NCBI GenBank assembly: GCA_035256085.1
Contig: DATEYP010000144.1
Span: 1 to 14,041 of the forward strand
DNA from: UBA6901 sp035256085
GTDB lineage: Bacteria > Pseudomonadota > Gammaproteobacteria > Acidiferrobacterales > UBA6901
DNA length: 14,041 nt
Direction: 5' to 3'
The position numbers and the translations under genes were made by a program. Under the pieces are notes generated by a model, which saw nothing but the letters and a program-made list of their open reading frames with translations, ran no database searches and was not told the DNA's origin. Positions within the stretch are counted from its first letter, which is position 1, and the number at the start of each line of letters is the position of its first letter. This document shows positions 6,949 to 12,582 of this stretch, one piece after another.

Positions 6949-7089
6949 TCACCCGGACTTGCCCGCGGCCAGGCCGTTCAGCCAGTTTGCACATACTGCA
7001 TACAGCGCGCCGGTCACGAATGCGGTTGCGCTTATACCCACGAGCCCGTAGACGAAGATGCCGGCGGTAAAGGGCTTCGCCCCGCCCAC
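6949..7089 (-). CDS. Possible 46-residue single-helix membrane protein
   Basis: A GTG-initiated frame directly after an in-frame TAA. The translation is MGGAKPFTAGIFVYGLVGIS followed by ATAFVTGALYAVCANWLNGL and AAGKSG. It has one clear hydrophobic span (about 9-36) flanked by Lys residues and looks more protein-like than the competing frames across the same DNA. No clear Shine-Dalgarno sequence precedes the GTG, and I recognise no family. It lies 61 bp upstream of the phospholipase ATG in the otherwise gene-free stretch 6888-7295. It could be a small membrane protein or chance. Confidence 0.35.
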   Translation of the reverse strand: MGGAKPFTAGIFVYGLVGISATAFVTGALYAVCANWLNGLAAGKSG

Positions 7090-7111
7090 CCATTAACCGA
7101 AGAACGGCTAT

Positions 7112-7232
7112 AGCCGCAGATGAACGCAGATGAATCATGCTATTGATGCACCGAGGTCATTCACCCTTTTGGTGGACTGGCGAATACCGGCAGCGCAGTG
7201 AATATCCGTGTTTATCTGCGTTCATCTGCGGC
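7112..7232. repeat. Long inverted repeat (arms about 22 bp) between phospholipase and beta-propeller genes
   Basis: The left arm 7112-7133 (AGCCGCAGATGAACGCAGAT...) and the right arm 7211-7232 are reverse complements at 21 of 22 positions, separated by 77 bp. Each arm contains a GCAGATGA unit nearly repeated. I have seen similar ATCTGCGTTCATCTGCGG stretches as dispersed intergenic repeats in unrelated bacteria; that is recollection, not a search. No coding sequence is seen from 7090 to 7295. Could be a small non-autonomous element or a transcript-end hairpin; no T-run follows. Confidence 0.75.
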
Positions 7233-7295
7233 TGACTGCTTATTCCAGGATTAAGTCTTTCCATAGCTGCCTCCAGTTTCTACCCGGAGCAAGGC

Positions 7296-8282
7296 TTACT
7301 CCACGACTGCCATCTGATGACCCTCGCCGGCCGGCAATGCAATCGTCCCAACCAGCTTGAGGCTTTTCTGGTCCACGACCCAGATCACCGGTTTCTTGCT
7401 GCTCGACACATAGACCTTGCCGGCGCCGTGGATGGTGTTGAGGTGGTAGGGCGCGGGCGCCAGCGCCAGCGTGCGCGTCCTGCCGCTCGCGATATCGATT
7501 GCCACGAGCTTGTCCTCGCCACGGGCACTGGCGAAGAGCGTCTTGCCGTCGTCGGAGATGTCGAGACCGTGCGCATTTTTGCCGACTGGGAAGGTGCGTT
7601 TGACCTTGCCGTCGGCGACCACGATCTCGGCGATCGTCCCGGCCTTGGGACTGATGGCATAGAGCAGGCGCTCGTCGCGCGACCCTGTCAGGTGCTCGGG
7701 CTCGGGACCGCCTGCGAAACTGCGGGCGATCGTCCAGCCCGGAATGGACAGCTCGCTGATGGTCCCGTCGCCGGCATTGCTGACATAGGCACGCTTGCCG
7801 TCGCGCGTGATCAGCGTGTAGTTCGGGCCCGCACCGGTGGCAATGGTTTGCACAATCTTGTTGCCCACCAGGTCCAGCACGCTGACCGCATTACGCGTCG
7901 GGTGGGTCGAGAGCACATAGCGTCCGTCCGGGGTGATCGCCTGATGGTGGCTCCAGCCGGCCACCGGTACGGTGCGCATCACGTGTCCGTGCTGGGGATG
8001 AATCAGGAACAGCTTGCTGTTCGGCGTGTCGTGCGCGGCCCCCGCGGGCAACGGGGTCTCGACGAGACTGCCGGCAATCAGGTACTCGCCGTCCGGCGTG
8101 GCGACCAGTCCGTGTGGATTGTCGACCGCCGGGTAACTCGTCAGAATCCGGTCGGTGGCACCATCAACCGCGATCACCTGGTTACCGGAACCGAGCGGGA
8201 TGTAGACCGTCGGCGCCGGGTATGCGGCACTCCCGAATACCGTCAATCCCGCCATGCCCATCGCCAAAATAATTGTTTTCAT
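7296..8282 (-). CDS. Exported YVTN/cytochrome-D1-like beta-propeller protein
   Basis: A 328-residue protein with a Sec signal peptide (MKTIILAMGMAGLTVFGSAA, cleavage near 20-24). It has repeated beta-propeller blades of the YVTN type: VYIPLGSGNQVIAVDGATDR, PHGLVATPDGEYL, NAVSVLDLVGNKIVQTI, NYTLITRDGKRAYVSNAGDG, HGLDISDDGKTLFASARGED and VYVSSSKKPVIWVVD. Seven blades are likely. The family is periplasmic; some members bind metals or heme (nitrite reductase D1, NosZ-like), others scaffold. No CxxCH or obvious heme site is present here; several His residues (at about 93-110) could bind metal. Its ATG overlaps the stop of the cytochrome c gene by 4 bp (ATGA), which fixes the start and suggests the two proteins work together, for example as a periplasmic redox pair. 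Substrate unknown. Confidence 0.88.
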   Translation of the reverse strand: MKTIILAMGMAGLTVFGSAAYPAPTVYIPLGSGNQVIAVDGATDRILTSYPAVDNPHGLVATPDGEYLIAGSLVETPLPAGAAHDTPNSKLFLIHPQHGHVMRTVPVAGWSHHQAITPDGRYVLSTHPTRNAVSVLDLVGNKIVQTIATGAGPNYTLITRDGKRAYVSNAGDGTISELSIPGWTIARSFAGGPEPEHLTGSRDERLLYAISPKAGTIAEIVVADGKVKRTFPVGKNAHGLDISDDGKTLFASARGEDKLVAIDIASGRTRTLALAPAPYHLNTIHGAGKVYVSSSKKPVIWVVDQKSLKLVGTIALPAGEGHQMAVVE

Positions 8283-8656
8283 TGTCTGGTCTCTTCGATT
8301 GGTTGCAGTCGGTCACTTCGGACTCCCGTGAGCCTGCGCAGATGGCCAAGCGTGGCCCGCAGGTCGGCATCGGTAAGCGCCGGATTGCCGCCTCGCGGCG
8401 GCATCGCGAGCGGTACGCCGGGAGTTTGTGTGCCCTTCACCAGGCTGCGAAGCAGTTCCGGATCGGGTTTGGTGAGGGCACCTTGCCGCTCGGTGAGATC
8501 CGGTACGCCCGGCATCGCCCCGGATGCGTCCGCTCCATGGCACACGGCACACGTTTGATCGTACAGCTGCTTGCCACGGTCCTCCGTGGCGCCCGCGTAA
8601 ACTGAGCCGGCGGCGAACAGGCCAATCAGCAACCGCATCCGGGGCACCGATTTCAT
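8279..8656 (-). CDS. Periplasmic monoheme cytochrome c
   Basis: A 125-residue class I cytochrome c. It has a signal peptide (MKSVPRMRLLIGLFAAGSVYAGA), the heme motif CAVCH (CxxCH), and a distal Met ligand in LAMPPRGGNP, followed by the C-terminal helix ALTDADLRATLGHLRRL. It transfers electrons in the periplasm. I chose the ATG at 8656; an in-frame TTG at 8677 and an internal ATG (MRLLIG) are less likely. The gene overlaps the beta-propeller gene by ATGA and starts 42 bp after the SHOCT gene stop. Likely partner: the propeller protein (inference from coupling). Confidence 0.9.
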   Translation of the reverse strand: MKSVPRMRLLIGLFAAGSVYAGATEDRGKQLYDQTCAVCHGADASGAMPGVPDLTERQGALTKPDPELLRSLVKGTQTPGVPLAMPPRGGNPALTDADLRATLGHLRRLTGVRSDRLQPIEETRQ

Positions 8657-8698
8657 GTGTGCGGTTTTCCAGAACAACGGACCCGATGCGACAGGCGC

Positions 8699-8950
8699 TT
8701 AACTGCTATCCAGGTCATGTTTCTTCTCCTCGTATTCCTTCTTGTCGATCTCGCCGCGCGCATAGCGCTCCTTGAGGATATCGAGCGCGCCCTTGCCCTG
8801 CGGCCGATCGGCATTCATCGGCGAACGGACGCCGAACAACCACTTCACCAGCAGCGCGATCACCAGGATCAATACGCCCCAGTAGAGCAACATGTGCAGG
8901 GCGCCGAACCCCCACCACCAGCCGGTGCCGCCGTCATAGTCCCACATCAT
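8699..8950 (-). CDS. SHOCT-domain membrane protein
   Basis: An 83-residue protein: an aromatic N-terminus (MMWDYDGGTGWWWGFG), one transmembrane helix (19-39, YWGVLILVIALLVKWLFG), and a C-terminal SHOCT domain (ALDILKERYARGEIDKKEYEEKKHDL, 55-80). SHOCT is a short domain that probably mediates oligomerisation; small membrane-SHOCT proteins are frequent in copper and heavy-metal islands (family knowledge). A strong AGGAGG at 8957-8962, 7 bases upstream, selects the first of two adjacent ATGs. Located between the Spy-like gene and the cytochrome c gene. Role unknown, perhaps an envelope stress or metal-linked membrane adaptor. Confidence 0.88.
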   Translation of the reverse strand: MMWDYDGGTGWWWGFGALHMLLYWGVLILVIALLVKWLFGVRSPMNADRPQGKGALDILKERYARGEIDKKEYEEKKHDLDSS

Positions 8951-9009
8951 GGTTGGCCTCCTGGTCTGGCCCGGATGACGTCGCGTGCTACCACAGGTGT
9001 GTGCGTTTT

Positions 9010-9048
9010 CCGGATGAACGCCATGAACGCCGCGCGGCATTCATCCGG
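9010..9048. other. Hairpin between the Spy-like and SHOCT genes
   Basis: CCGGATGAA (9010-9018) and TTCATCCGG (9040-9048) are perfect 9-bp inverted repeats; after one mismatch three further pairs are possible (GCC/GGC). In the minus-strand transcript the hairpin falls 30 bases after the Spy-like stop, but it is followed by AAAACGC and not a U-run, so it is not a standard intrinsic terminator. It may be a processing or stabilising hairpin that separates expression of the two genes. Confidence 0.55.
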
Positions 9049-9078
9049 CCCATACAGCGGTCGCATCGAGGCCACCGG

Positions 9079-9741
9079 TCAGCGCCCCATCATGCCGCCC
9101 GGTCCGTAACCGCCGCGCATCCCGGTTCCCATGCCCGGACCCATGCCGCGCCGCCACTGCTTGAGCTGCTCGCGCTGCTCCTTGGTGAGCACCGCCTGTA
9201 TGCGGTTGTACAGCTCGACATTGGCCTCGACCGCCTGCTGCTGGAGCCGGGCGATGTTGCCGTACACGGCACCGATCTTCTTGGCGTCGAGAGTGTCGGT
9301 GTCGTACAGGTCACGCAGCCTGGCCTGCTCGTCCATGATCTTGCCGGCGATCTCCCAGTCCTTCCGGCGGTGCTCATCCTTTAGTTTGTTGAGCTTGGCG
9401 CGCTGGTCGGCACTCAAATCGAGCATGCCGATCGGCCCCATCCCCATCATGCCGCCGCCCATCATCCCCGCACCCATACCCATCATTCCGGATCCGCCCA
9501 TCATGCCAGGGCCCATCCCCATGCCGCCGCCCATCATCATCCCTGGACCCATACCCATCCCGCCGCCCATCATGCCGGGCCCCATACCCATGCCGTAGTT
9601 GCCGTGTTGCTGCATCATCTCCTGCATCTGCTCGGGGCTCGTGCCCGTGTCGGCCTCTGCCACCGCGACTGGTACCGCCAACAGCGAGGCGAGAATGACT
9701 GTATGGCGAAGCATTCGAAAAATAGACGGATGTGTTTTCAT
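9079..9741 (-). CDS. Spy/CpxP-like periplasmic protein with Met/Gly-rich repeat region
   Basis: A 220-residue protein: Sec signal peptide (MKTHPSIFRMLRHTVILASL..., cleavage near VAEA at 27-30), a Met/Gly-rich low-complexity segment (about 50-106, repeats of the type GMGMGPGMMGG), a helical domain with two LTxxQ-like motifs (LSADQRAKLNKL at 109-120 and LTKEQREQLKQW at 185-196), and a second Gly/Met-rich tail. The LTxxQ helices are characteristic of Spy/CpxP-type periplasmic chaperones or sensor modulators. Clustered Met thioethers suit Cu+ binding, as in other periplasmic copper proteins (inference). AAGGAG 7 bases before the ATG at 9741 sets the start. It lies about 100 bp downstream of the 148-residue exported protein and upstream of the SHOCT gene. 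Likely task: protecting envelope proteins from, or buffering, copper. Confidence 0.88.
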   Translation of the reverse strand: MKTHPSIFRMLRHTVILASLLAVPVAVAEADTGTSPEQMQEMMQQHGNYGMGMGPGMMGGGMGMGPGMMMGGGMGMGPGMMGGSGMMGMGAGMMGGGMMGMGPIGMLDLSADQRAKLNKLKDEHRRKDWEIAGKIMDEQARLRDLYDTDTLDAKKIGAVYGNIARLQQQAVEANVELYNRIQAVLTKEQREQLKQWRRGMGPGMGTGMRGGYGPGGMMGR

Positions 9742-9806
9742 GGCAATCTCCTTATGAACGAATATCGGGAATGGCACCAATGCGCGCGCAACGGATGCGT
9801 GCGCGT

Positions 9807-9827
9807 GGCGCCCGGCCTGCGGGCGCC
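9807..9827. other. Perfect 8-bp GC-rich hairpin just after the 148-residue exported protein gene
   Basis: GGCGCCCG (9807-9814), a 5-base loop and CGGGCGCC (9820-9827) form a perfect stem, ending 10 bp beyond the stop of the gene at 9838. The minus-strand sequence after the stem is ACGCGCACGC, without a U-run. It could be a pause, processing or Rho-assisted termination site before the Spy-like gene; as an intrinsic terminator it is weak. Confidence 0.5.
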
Positions 9828-9837
9828 GAGGGTACGG

Positions 9838-10284
9838 CTATTCGAGGAGACGGACGAAGCGCAGAAACAGCGGTCGTGGTGCCAGCGGTGGTGCGTGCAC
9901 GCCCCGATGTACATCGAGCCGGCGCGCAAGGGCAGGAGTAAACTCACTGTCGCGTAGCAGTGCCACCGGGTTCTCCGGCGAGGAGGTTACCGGTAGCAGG
10001 GCCGGTATGGAATCCAGTGTGGACAGTGCGACGTTGAGCCACGGCGCGCAGAGCCCGTCGCCGACGTCGCCATGAGAACCGTTTGGATGATCCGCTACGT
10101 CAAGCACCTGCACGTCCGTGTGCCCATGACCCGCGAGGTGTGCAGTCGGCGACGCGCTGGCGAATACCTCACAGCAGGGCGTAAGAGCGAGCACGAGCGC
10201 AGCCGACCACGCCACCGCCAAAATACGGGCGAGCGACGCATTGCGTCTCAGGTTGCCGCCGATTCGGCCGAGGCTCAGATACAT
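9838..10284 (-). CDS. Exported small protein of unknown function (copper-island type)
   Basis: A 148-residue protein: a long basic N-terminus, a hydrophobic signal segment (about 20-35, LARILAVAWSAALVLALTPCCEVFASA), a His/Asp-rich stretch (HLAGHGHTD...HPNGSHGD, about 49-73), one Cys in LCAPW, and a Pro-rich end closing with PPLAPRPLFLRFVRLLE. I recall small hypothetical proteins with similar LRFxRLLE endings near copper genes, but I cannot name a family. The CC in the signal could be a lipobox remnant or metal site; the spacing is not a standard lipobox. GGAGG 8 bases before the ATG at 10284 supports the start. An FNR-like site lies about 85 bp upstream. It may be periplasmic or anchored. Confidence 0.65.
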   Translation of the reverse strand: MYLSLGRIGGNLRRNASLARILAVAWSAALVLALTPCCEVFASASPTAHLAGHGHTDVQVLDVADHPNGSHGDVGDGLCAPWLNVALSTLDSIPALLPVTSSPENPVALLRDSEFTPALARRLDVHRGVHAPPLAPRPLFLRFVRLLE

Positions 10285-10336
10285 GACCTGCCCTCCGGTG
10301 AAACTGCCCTGCCGGTTTACTGCGATAAAAACGCTG

Positions 10337-10554
10337 TTACCTTAATGCGTCCAGTCCTCGCAATACTTTGATGCAAGTCAAAATGCGACACGCGCGGGGT
10401 ACCCAGTGGGGAATTGTGGCAATTCCAGCAGCCTGATCAACCTCGCCGCGGATCTCGGCGTGTCTTGCGGGAATGTCGGTACTGCGCGCGGACTCGCAAT
10501 TGATGACGCAGCCACCGCACTTATGTTGTTGACGCTGATGACGGTTTGTTCCAT
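10337..10554 (-). pseudogene. Frameshifted HMA-type copper chaperone (CopZ-like) relic
   Basis: The ATG at 10552-10554 lies 4 bp after the DUF302 stop and gives MEQTVISVNNI. The next bases are AG-TGC, so the frame leaves the expected IKCGGC motif by one missing base. From 10519 the next frame reads CGGCVINCESARSTDIPARH and then a segment with EVDQAAGIATIP, ending at TAA 10337-10339. The N-terminal strand plus CGGC (CxxC) and the VDxxxG-TI strand are HMA-domain features. Restoring one base gives 72 codons plus stop, the size expected of a stand-alone copper chaperone. The C-terminal part no longer looks like an HMA domain, so further changes are likely. It could also be a sequencing error; the unrestored frame ends after 58 codons. 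Confidence 0.62.
10368..10381. promoter_or_regulatory. FNR/ANR-like binding site
   Basis: TTGATGCAAGTCAA differs from the FNR consensus TTGAT-N4-ATCAA at one position. It lies in the terminal part of the HMA relic, 84 bp before the start of the 148-residue exported protein at 10284. If used as a class II site (centre at -41.5), transcription of that gene and the Spy-like gene would start near 10333. This would link part of the island to oxygen limitation. Inferred from the motif only. Confidence 0.5.
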
Positions 10555-10558
10555 CGGG

Positions 10559-10948
10559 CTAGTTCTTGAGCTGCGCGGCCACCCGCTCCAGGCGGGCGCG
10601 CACGTCCTTCGCCAATTCGCCGATGTTCGGATTATCGGTGAGCTTCAGGACCGCGATCGGGTCCATGAAGCCGACGATGATCTTGCCCTCCACGTCCTCG
10701 CGCACCACCACGTTACACGGCAGCAGCAGGCCGATGTCCGGATCGGCGGTAATGGCCTGGTGCGCGAGCGGCGGGTTGCAGGCGCCGAGGATGCGGTAGG
10801 GTTTGCCGTCGATGCCGAGCTTGGCCTTCATGGTCGCCTGCACGTCGATGTCGGTGAGCACGCCGAAGCCTTCGGTCTTGAGGGCCTCGGTCACGCGCTG
10901 TACGGTGGCGTCAAAACCACCTTTAACCTGAATGGTGAAACCGTACAT
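10559..10948 (-). CDS. DUF302 family protein
   Basis: A 129-residue protein without a signal peptide. It matches the DUF302 fold: MYGFTIQVKGGFDATVQRVT, EALKTEGFGVLTDIDVQATM with KAKLGIDGKPYRILGACNP (Cys57), PLAHQAI (His63), the strand LLLPCNVVV (Cys78), and VGFMDPIAVL. DUF302 domains are common in proteobacterial sulfur and metal islands; the function is not established. The conserved Cys57, Cys78 and His63 could take part in metal or thiol chemistry. AGGAG 8 bases before the ATG at 10948 sets the start. The HMA relic follows 4 bp after its stop, so in the ancestor this was a DUF302-copper chaperone pair. Confidence 0.92.
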   Translation of the reverse strand: MYGFTIQVKGGFDATVQRVTEALKTEGFGVLTDIDVQATMKAKLGIDGKPYRILGACNPPLAHQAITADPDIGLLLPCNVVVREDVEGKIIVGFMDPIAVLKLTDNPNIGELAKDVRARLERVAAQLKN

Positions 10949-10987
10949 TGGCTGACTCCTGTGGAATCGGGTTACTGATCCGGTCGC

Positions 10988-11128
10988 TAAATAGTGCATG
11001 TCGCTTTACTCCCTCTCCCTGCGGGAGAGGGCCGGGGTGAGGGCCAGGCAGCGCAAAAAACGGCCCTCATCCTGTCCTTCTCCCGCGGGGAGAAGGGACC
11101 CAGGGCTTGACGGGGTGCGCACTATTTA
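10988..11128. mobile_element. MITE/REP-like 141-bp element with 10-bp terminal inverted repeats
   Basis: The ends TAAATAGTGC (10988-10997) and GCACTATTTA (11119-11128) are perfect 10-bp inverted repeats. Inside are two perfect 9-bp hairpins (11011-11031, CCCTCTCCC-TGC-GGGAGAGGG, and 11076-11096, CCTTCTCCC-GCG-GGGAGAAGG) and a third, longer pairing (about 11036-11045 with 11062-11072). The whole can fold into one structured unit. No ORF is inside. It lies in the intergenic space between the 27-residue peptide gene and DUF302. CCCTCTCCC hairpins of this kind are familiar dispersed repeats in Gammaproteobacteria (recollection). No clear target-site duplication is visible. Confidence 0.62.
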
Positions 11129-11150
11129 CCGTTCTCCTCAGTAATGCGCG

Positions 11151-11234
11151 CTACTTCTTGCTGGAATCGCCAAGCAGGTATTTGACCAGTGCGGCAATAA
11201 TAAGAATGACAATAATCCAGACGGCGATTTGCAT
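11151..11234 (-). CDS. 27-residue single-helix membrane peptide
   Basis: The ATG at 11232-11234 opens MQIAVWIIVILIIAALVKYL followed by LGDSSKK and TAG. It is almost wholly a transmembrane helix with a short Asp/Ser/Lys tail. It starts 25 bp after the stop of the lipoprotein cytochrome c gene and probably shares its transcript. The helix closely resembles the membrane segment of the SHOCT protein (VLILVIALLVKWLFG), so the two may be related. The compact hydrophobic design and the charged end support a real product. Role unknown; a small subunit or stabiliser of a membrane complex is possible. Confidence 0.6.
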   Translation of the reverse strand: MQIAVWIIVILIIAALVKYLLGDSSKK

Positions 11235-11259
11235 GAATATGGCTCGAGGGAAAAGTTGA

Positions 11260-11730
11260 TCAGCTCTTTGGCGTTGCGGCGGCGGCCTGTGACTTGGTCC
11301 AGGCATCGTAGACATCCGCCGGCCACAGCGATTGCAGCCAGTTTAACATGTCATCGATATCCTTTTCGCTGAGCCGGCCTTTCCAGGCCGGCATTACATC
11401 GACGTTGTCGCTCTTGCGGCGCACGCCATTCTGAATGGTGGCGGCAAGCATGGCGCGGCTGCGCTTCCAGTCGTTGCCGGTGCCGTTCAGTGGCGGGGCG
11501 GCCGCAAAGCTGCCATCACTCGGTGTCTGCCAGTCGGGGTGGCCCTGGGCCTGCGGGCCGTGACAGATCACACAGTGCTCCTCGAACAGGCGCGCGCCGC
11601 GCGTGATACTGGCCGTGTCGAACTGGCGCACCGCCATGCTCGGAACCGGGGCGGCGGGCTTGTCCCCTTCCTTGCTGCATGCCCCGAGCAGTAACAGGGT
11701 TGCCGCCATCAGCCATAATTTGCTTTTCAT
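11260..11730 (-). CDS. Lipoprotein monoheme cytochrome c
   Basis: A 156-residue protein with a lipoprotein signal (MKSKLWLMAATLLLLGAC, lipid-modified Cys18), heme motif CVICH (53-57) and probable distal Met113 in DVMPAWKG, followed by LSEKDIDDMLNWLQSLWP. Membrane-anchored on the periplasmic face, it should transfer electrons. It is a tandem paralogue of the cytochrome at 11863-12582: both share the CxxCHGxQAQG, W-x-x-P-x-x-D-G, P-x-x-W-K-G-x-L-S and W-x-P-x-x-Y-x-A-W layout. I chose the ATG at 11730; an in-frame TTG at 11748 is less likely. About 130 bp without a gene separates it from the paralogue. The 27-residue peptide follows. Confidence 0.92.
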   Translation of the reverse strand: MKSKLWLMAATLLLLGACSKEGDKPAAPVPSMAVRQFDTASITRGARLFEEHCVICHGPQAQGHPDWQTPSDGSFAAAPPLNGTGNDWKRSRAMLAATIQNGVRRKSDNVDVMPAWKGRLSEKDIDDMLNWLQSLWPADVYDAWTKSQAAAATPKS

Positions 11731-11862
11731 GTGATATTTACCCTGCAACCTGAACCAGCTGCGTTATGGTCTATCGGCGGCTGCCAGAAATCAACAGCTG
11801 CGGACTTAGGGCCAGGACTGCGGGTCATTATCTGCGGACGGGAGGCAGCATCCCTCGAACTC

Positions 11863-12582
11863 TTATTTCCGAGCCGTGCGCGAGCGCCGGTCGATGTCCG
11901 ACCAGGCGTTGTATATCGGATCCGGCCAGGTCGACTGGAACCAGGCGATCACCGCTTCCGAATCCGCCTCGCTGAGCTTACCCTTCCACGCCGGCATGCT
12001 GCCGCCCAGCTTGAGCGTTCCTTCCTGAATGGTCTGCTTGAGCTGTGCGTACGGGTGATGCCAGGCATGCGCGCTGCCATCGAGCGGCGGAGCCGGATAT
12101 TTTCCGTCCGCTCCCGGCTTCTGCCAGTTGGCCGCGCCCTGCGCCTGCCCCCCGTGGCAGACCGCACAGTTATCCTTGTAGATTTTCGCGCCGCGCGCAA
12201 GCTGACCGGCATCGGTCACCCGTACCGGCGCGGAGCTGACAACAGCCGCCGGCGGCTTGCCGCCACCCTCGTCACAGCCCGCCAGCGACAGGACGACGAG
12301 CAGCAGCGCCGCGCGACGAGAAGGAAGCCCTGCTCGCTGCGCTCCTCGCCGATCGGATTGACGACTGCATGGATGCAGGAGGTAGAGCAACGCCGGGAGC
12401 AGTTGCCGAGGCGAGGGCCGCAGGCCAGGGATGGCCTGCGTGCGGCTTTCGTCCTGCCAAAATATGGGCACCGTTTGCGGACTCGCCGATGGGACCGAGG
12501 CGAGGGCCGCGCGACGAGAAGGAAGCCCTACTTGCTGCGCTCGTTCGTCCTGCCATGAGATTAGGCGCGGTTGCGGCTTCAC
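11863..12582 (-). CDS. Lipoprotein monoheme cytochrome c with an in-frame repeat insertion upstream of its signal peptide
   Basis: A monoheme cytochrome of the same type as the neighbour: lipoprotein signal RRAALLLVVLSLAGC, heme CAVCH (139-143), distal Met in GSMPAWKG (Met196). From the GTG at 12580-12582, which overlaps the CusF-like stop (GTGA), the frame is 239 codons, but the lipid Cys is then residue 103 rather than about 20. The extra residues (about 17-82) come from a 198-bp in-frame repeat with the peptide GLPSRRAALASV/GLPSRRAALLLV duplicated. No ATG, GTG or TTG lies in frame just upstream of the signal; the nearest is a TTG at residue 65. The overlap suggests the GTG is the ancestral start. 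Whether the product is still secreted is uncertain; it may be a decaying gene. Confidence 0.8.
   Translation of the reverse strand: MKPQPRLISWQDERAQQVGLPSRRAALASVPSASPQTVPIFWQDESRTQAIPGLRPSPRQLLPALLYLLHPCSRQSDRRGAQRAGLPSRRAALLLVVLSLAGCDEGGGKPPAAVVSSAPVRVTDAGQLARGAKIYKDNCAVCHGGQAQGAANWQKPGADGKYPAPPLDGSAHAWHHPYAQLKQTIQEGTLKLGGSMPAWKGKLSEADSEAVIAWFQSTWPDPIYNAWSDIDRRSRTARK
12311..12344. repeat. Direct repeat R1 (34 bp) in the cytochrome gene 5' region
   Basis: Matches 12509-12542 at 32 of 34 positions, offset 198 bp, a multiple of three. On the minus strand it encodes the RAGLPSRRAAL segment at the signal peptide. It marks the inner end of the inserted repeat block. Confidence 0.85.
12361..12388. 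repeat. Dispersed repeat, copy B
   Basis: 28 bases identical to 1448-1475, 11 kb away. The surrounding block 12311-12542 is built of several smaller duplicated modules, including a 16-bp perfect repeat CCGAGGCGAGGGCCGC at 12406-12421 and 12495-12510, and a hairpin around CAGGCC-AGGGAT-GGCCTG (12421-12438). Confidence 0.8.
12509..12542. repeat. Direct repeat R2 (34 bp), outer copy
   Basis: Second copy of R1 with two mismatches. In the cytochrome frame it encodes QVGLPSRRAAL near residues 17-27, exactly 66 codons before the copy at the signal peptide. Confidence 0.85.

Noticed and set aside
9131..9598. 155-codon plus-strand frame ending in Pro/Met/Ile repeats
   Set aside because: It is the reverse reading of the Met/Gly repeat tract of the Spy-like protein; the repetitive composition creates the open frame.
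10406..10978. 190-codon plus-strand frame across DUF302 and the HMA relic
   Set aside because: It is antisense to the clear DUF302 gene; the translation has no recognisable domain and no ribosome site. The minus-strand reading explains the same DNA better.
10985..11131. CRISPR array
   Set aside because: The repeated CCCTCTCCC/CCTTCTCCC units are inverted hairpins and not direct repeats with regular spacers.
12311..12560. Insertion sequence with a transposase
   Set aside because: The repeat block is about 230 bp and has no transposase-like frame; it is a non-coding mosaic repeat at most.
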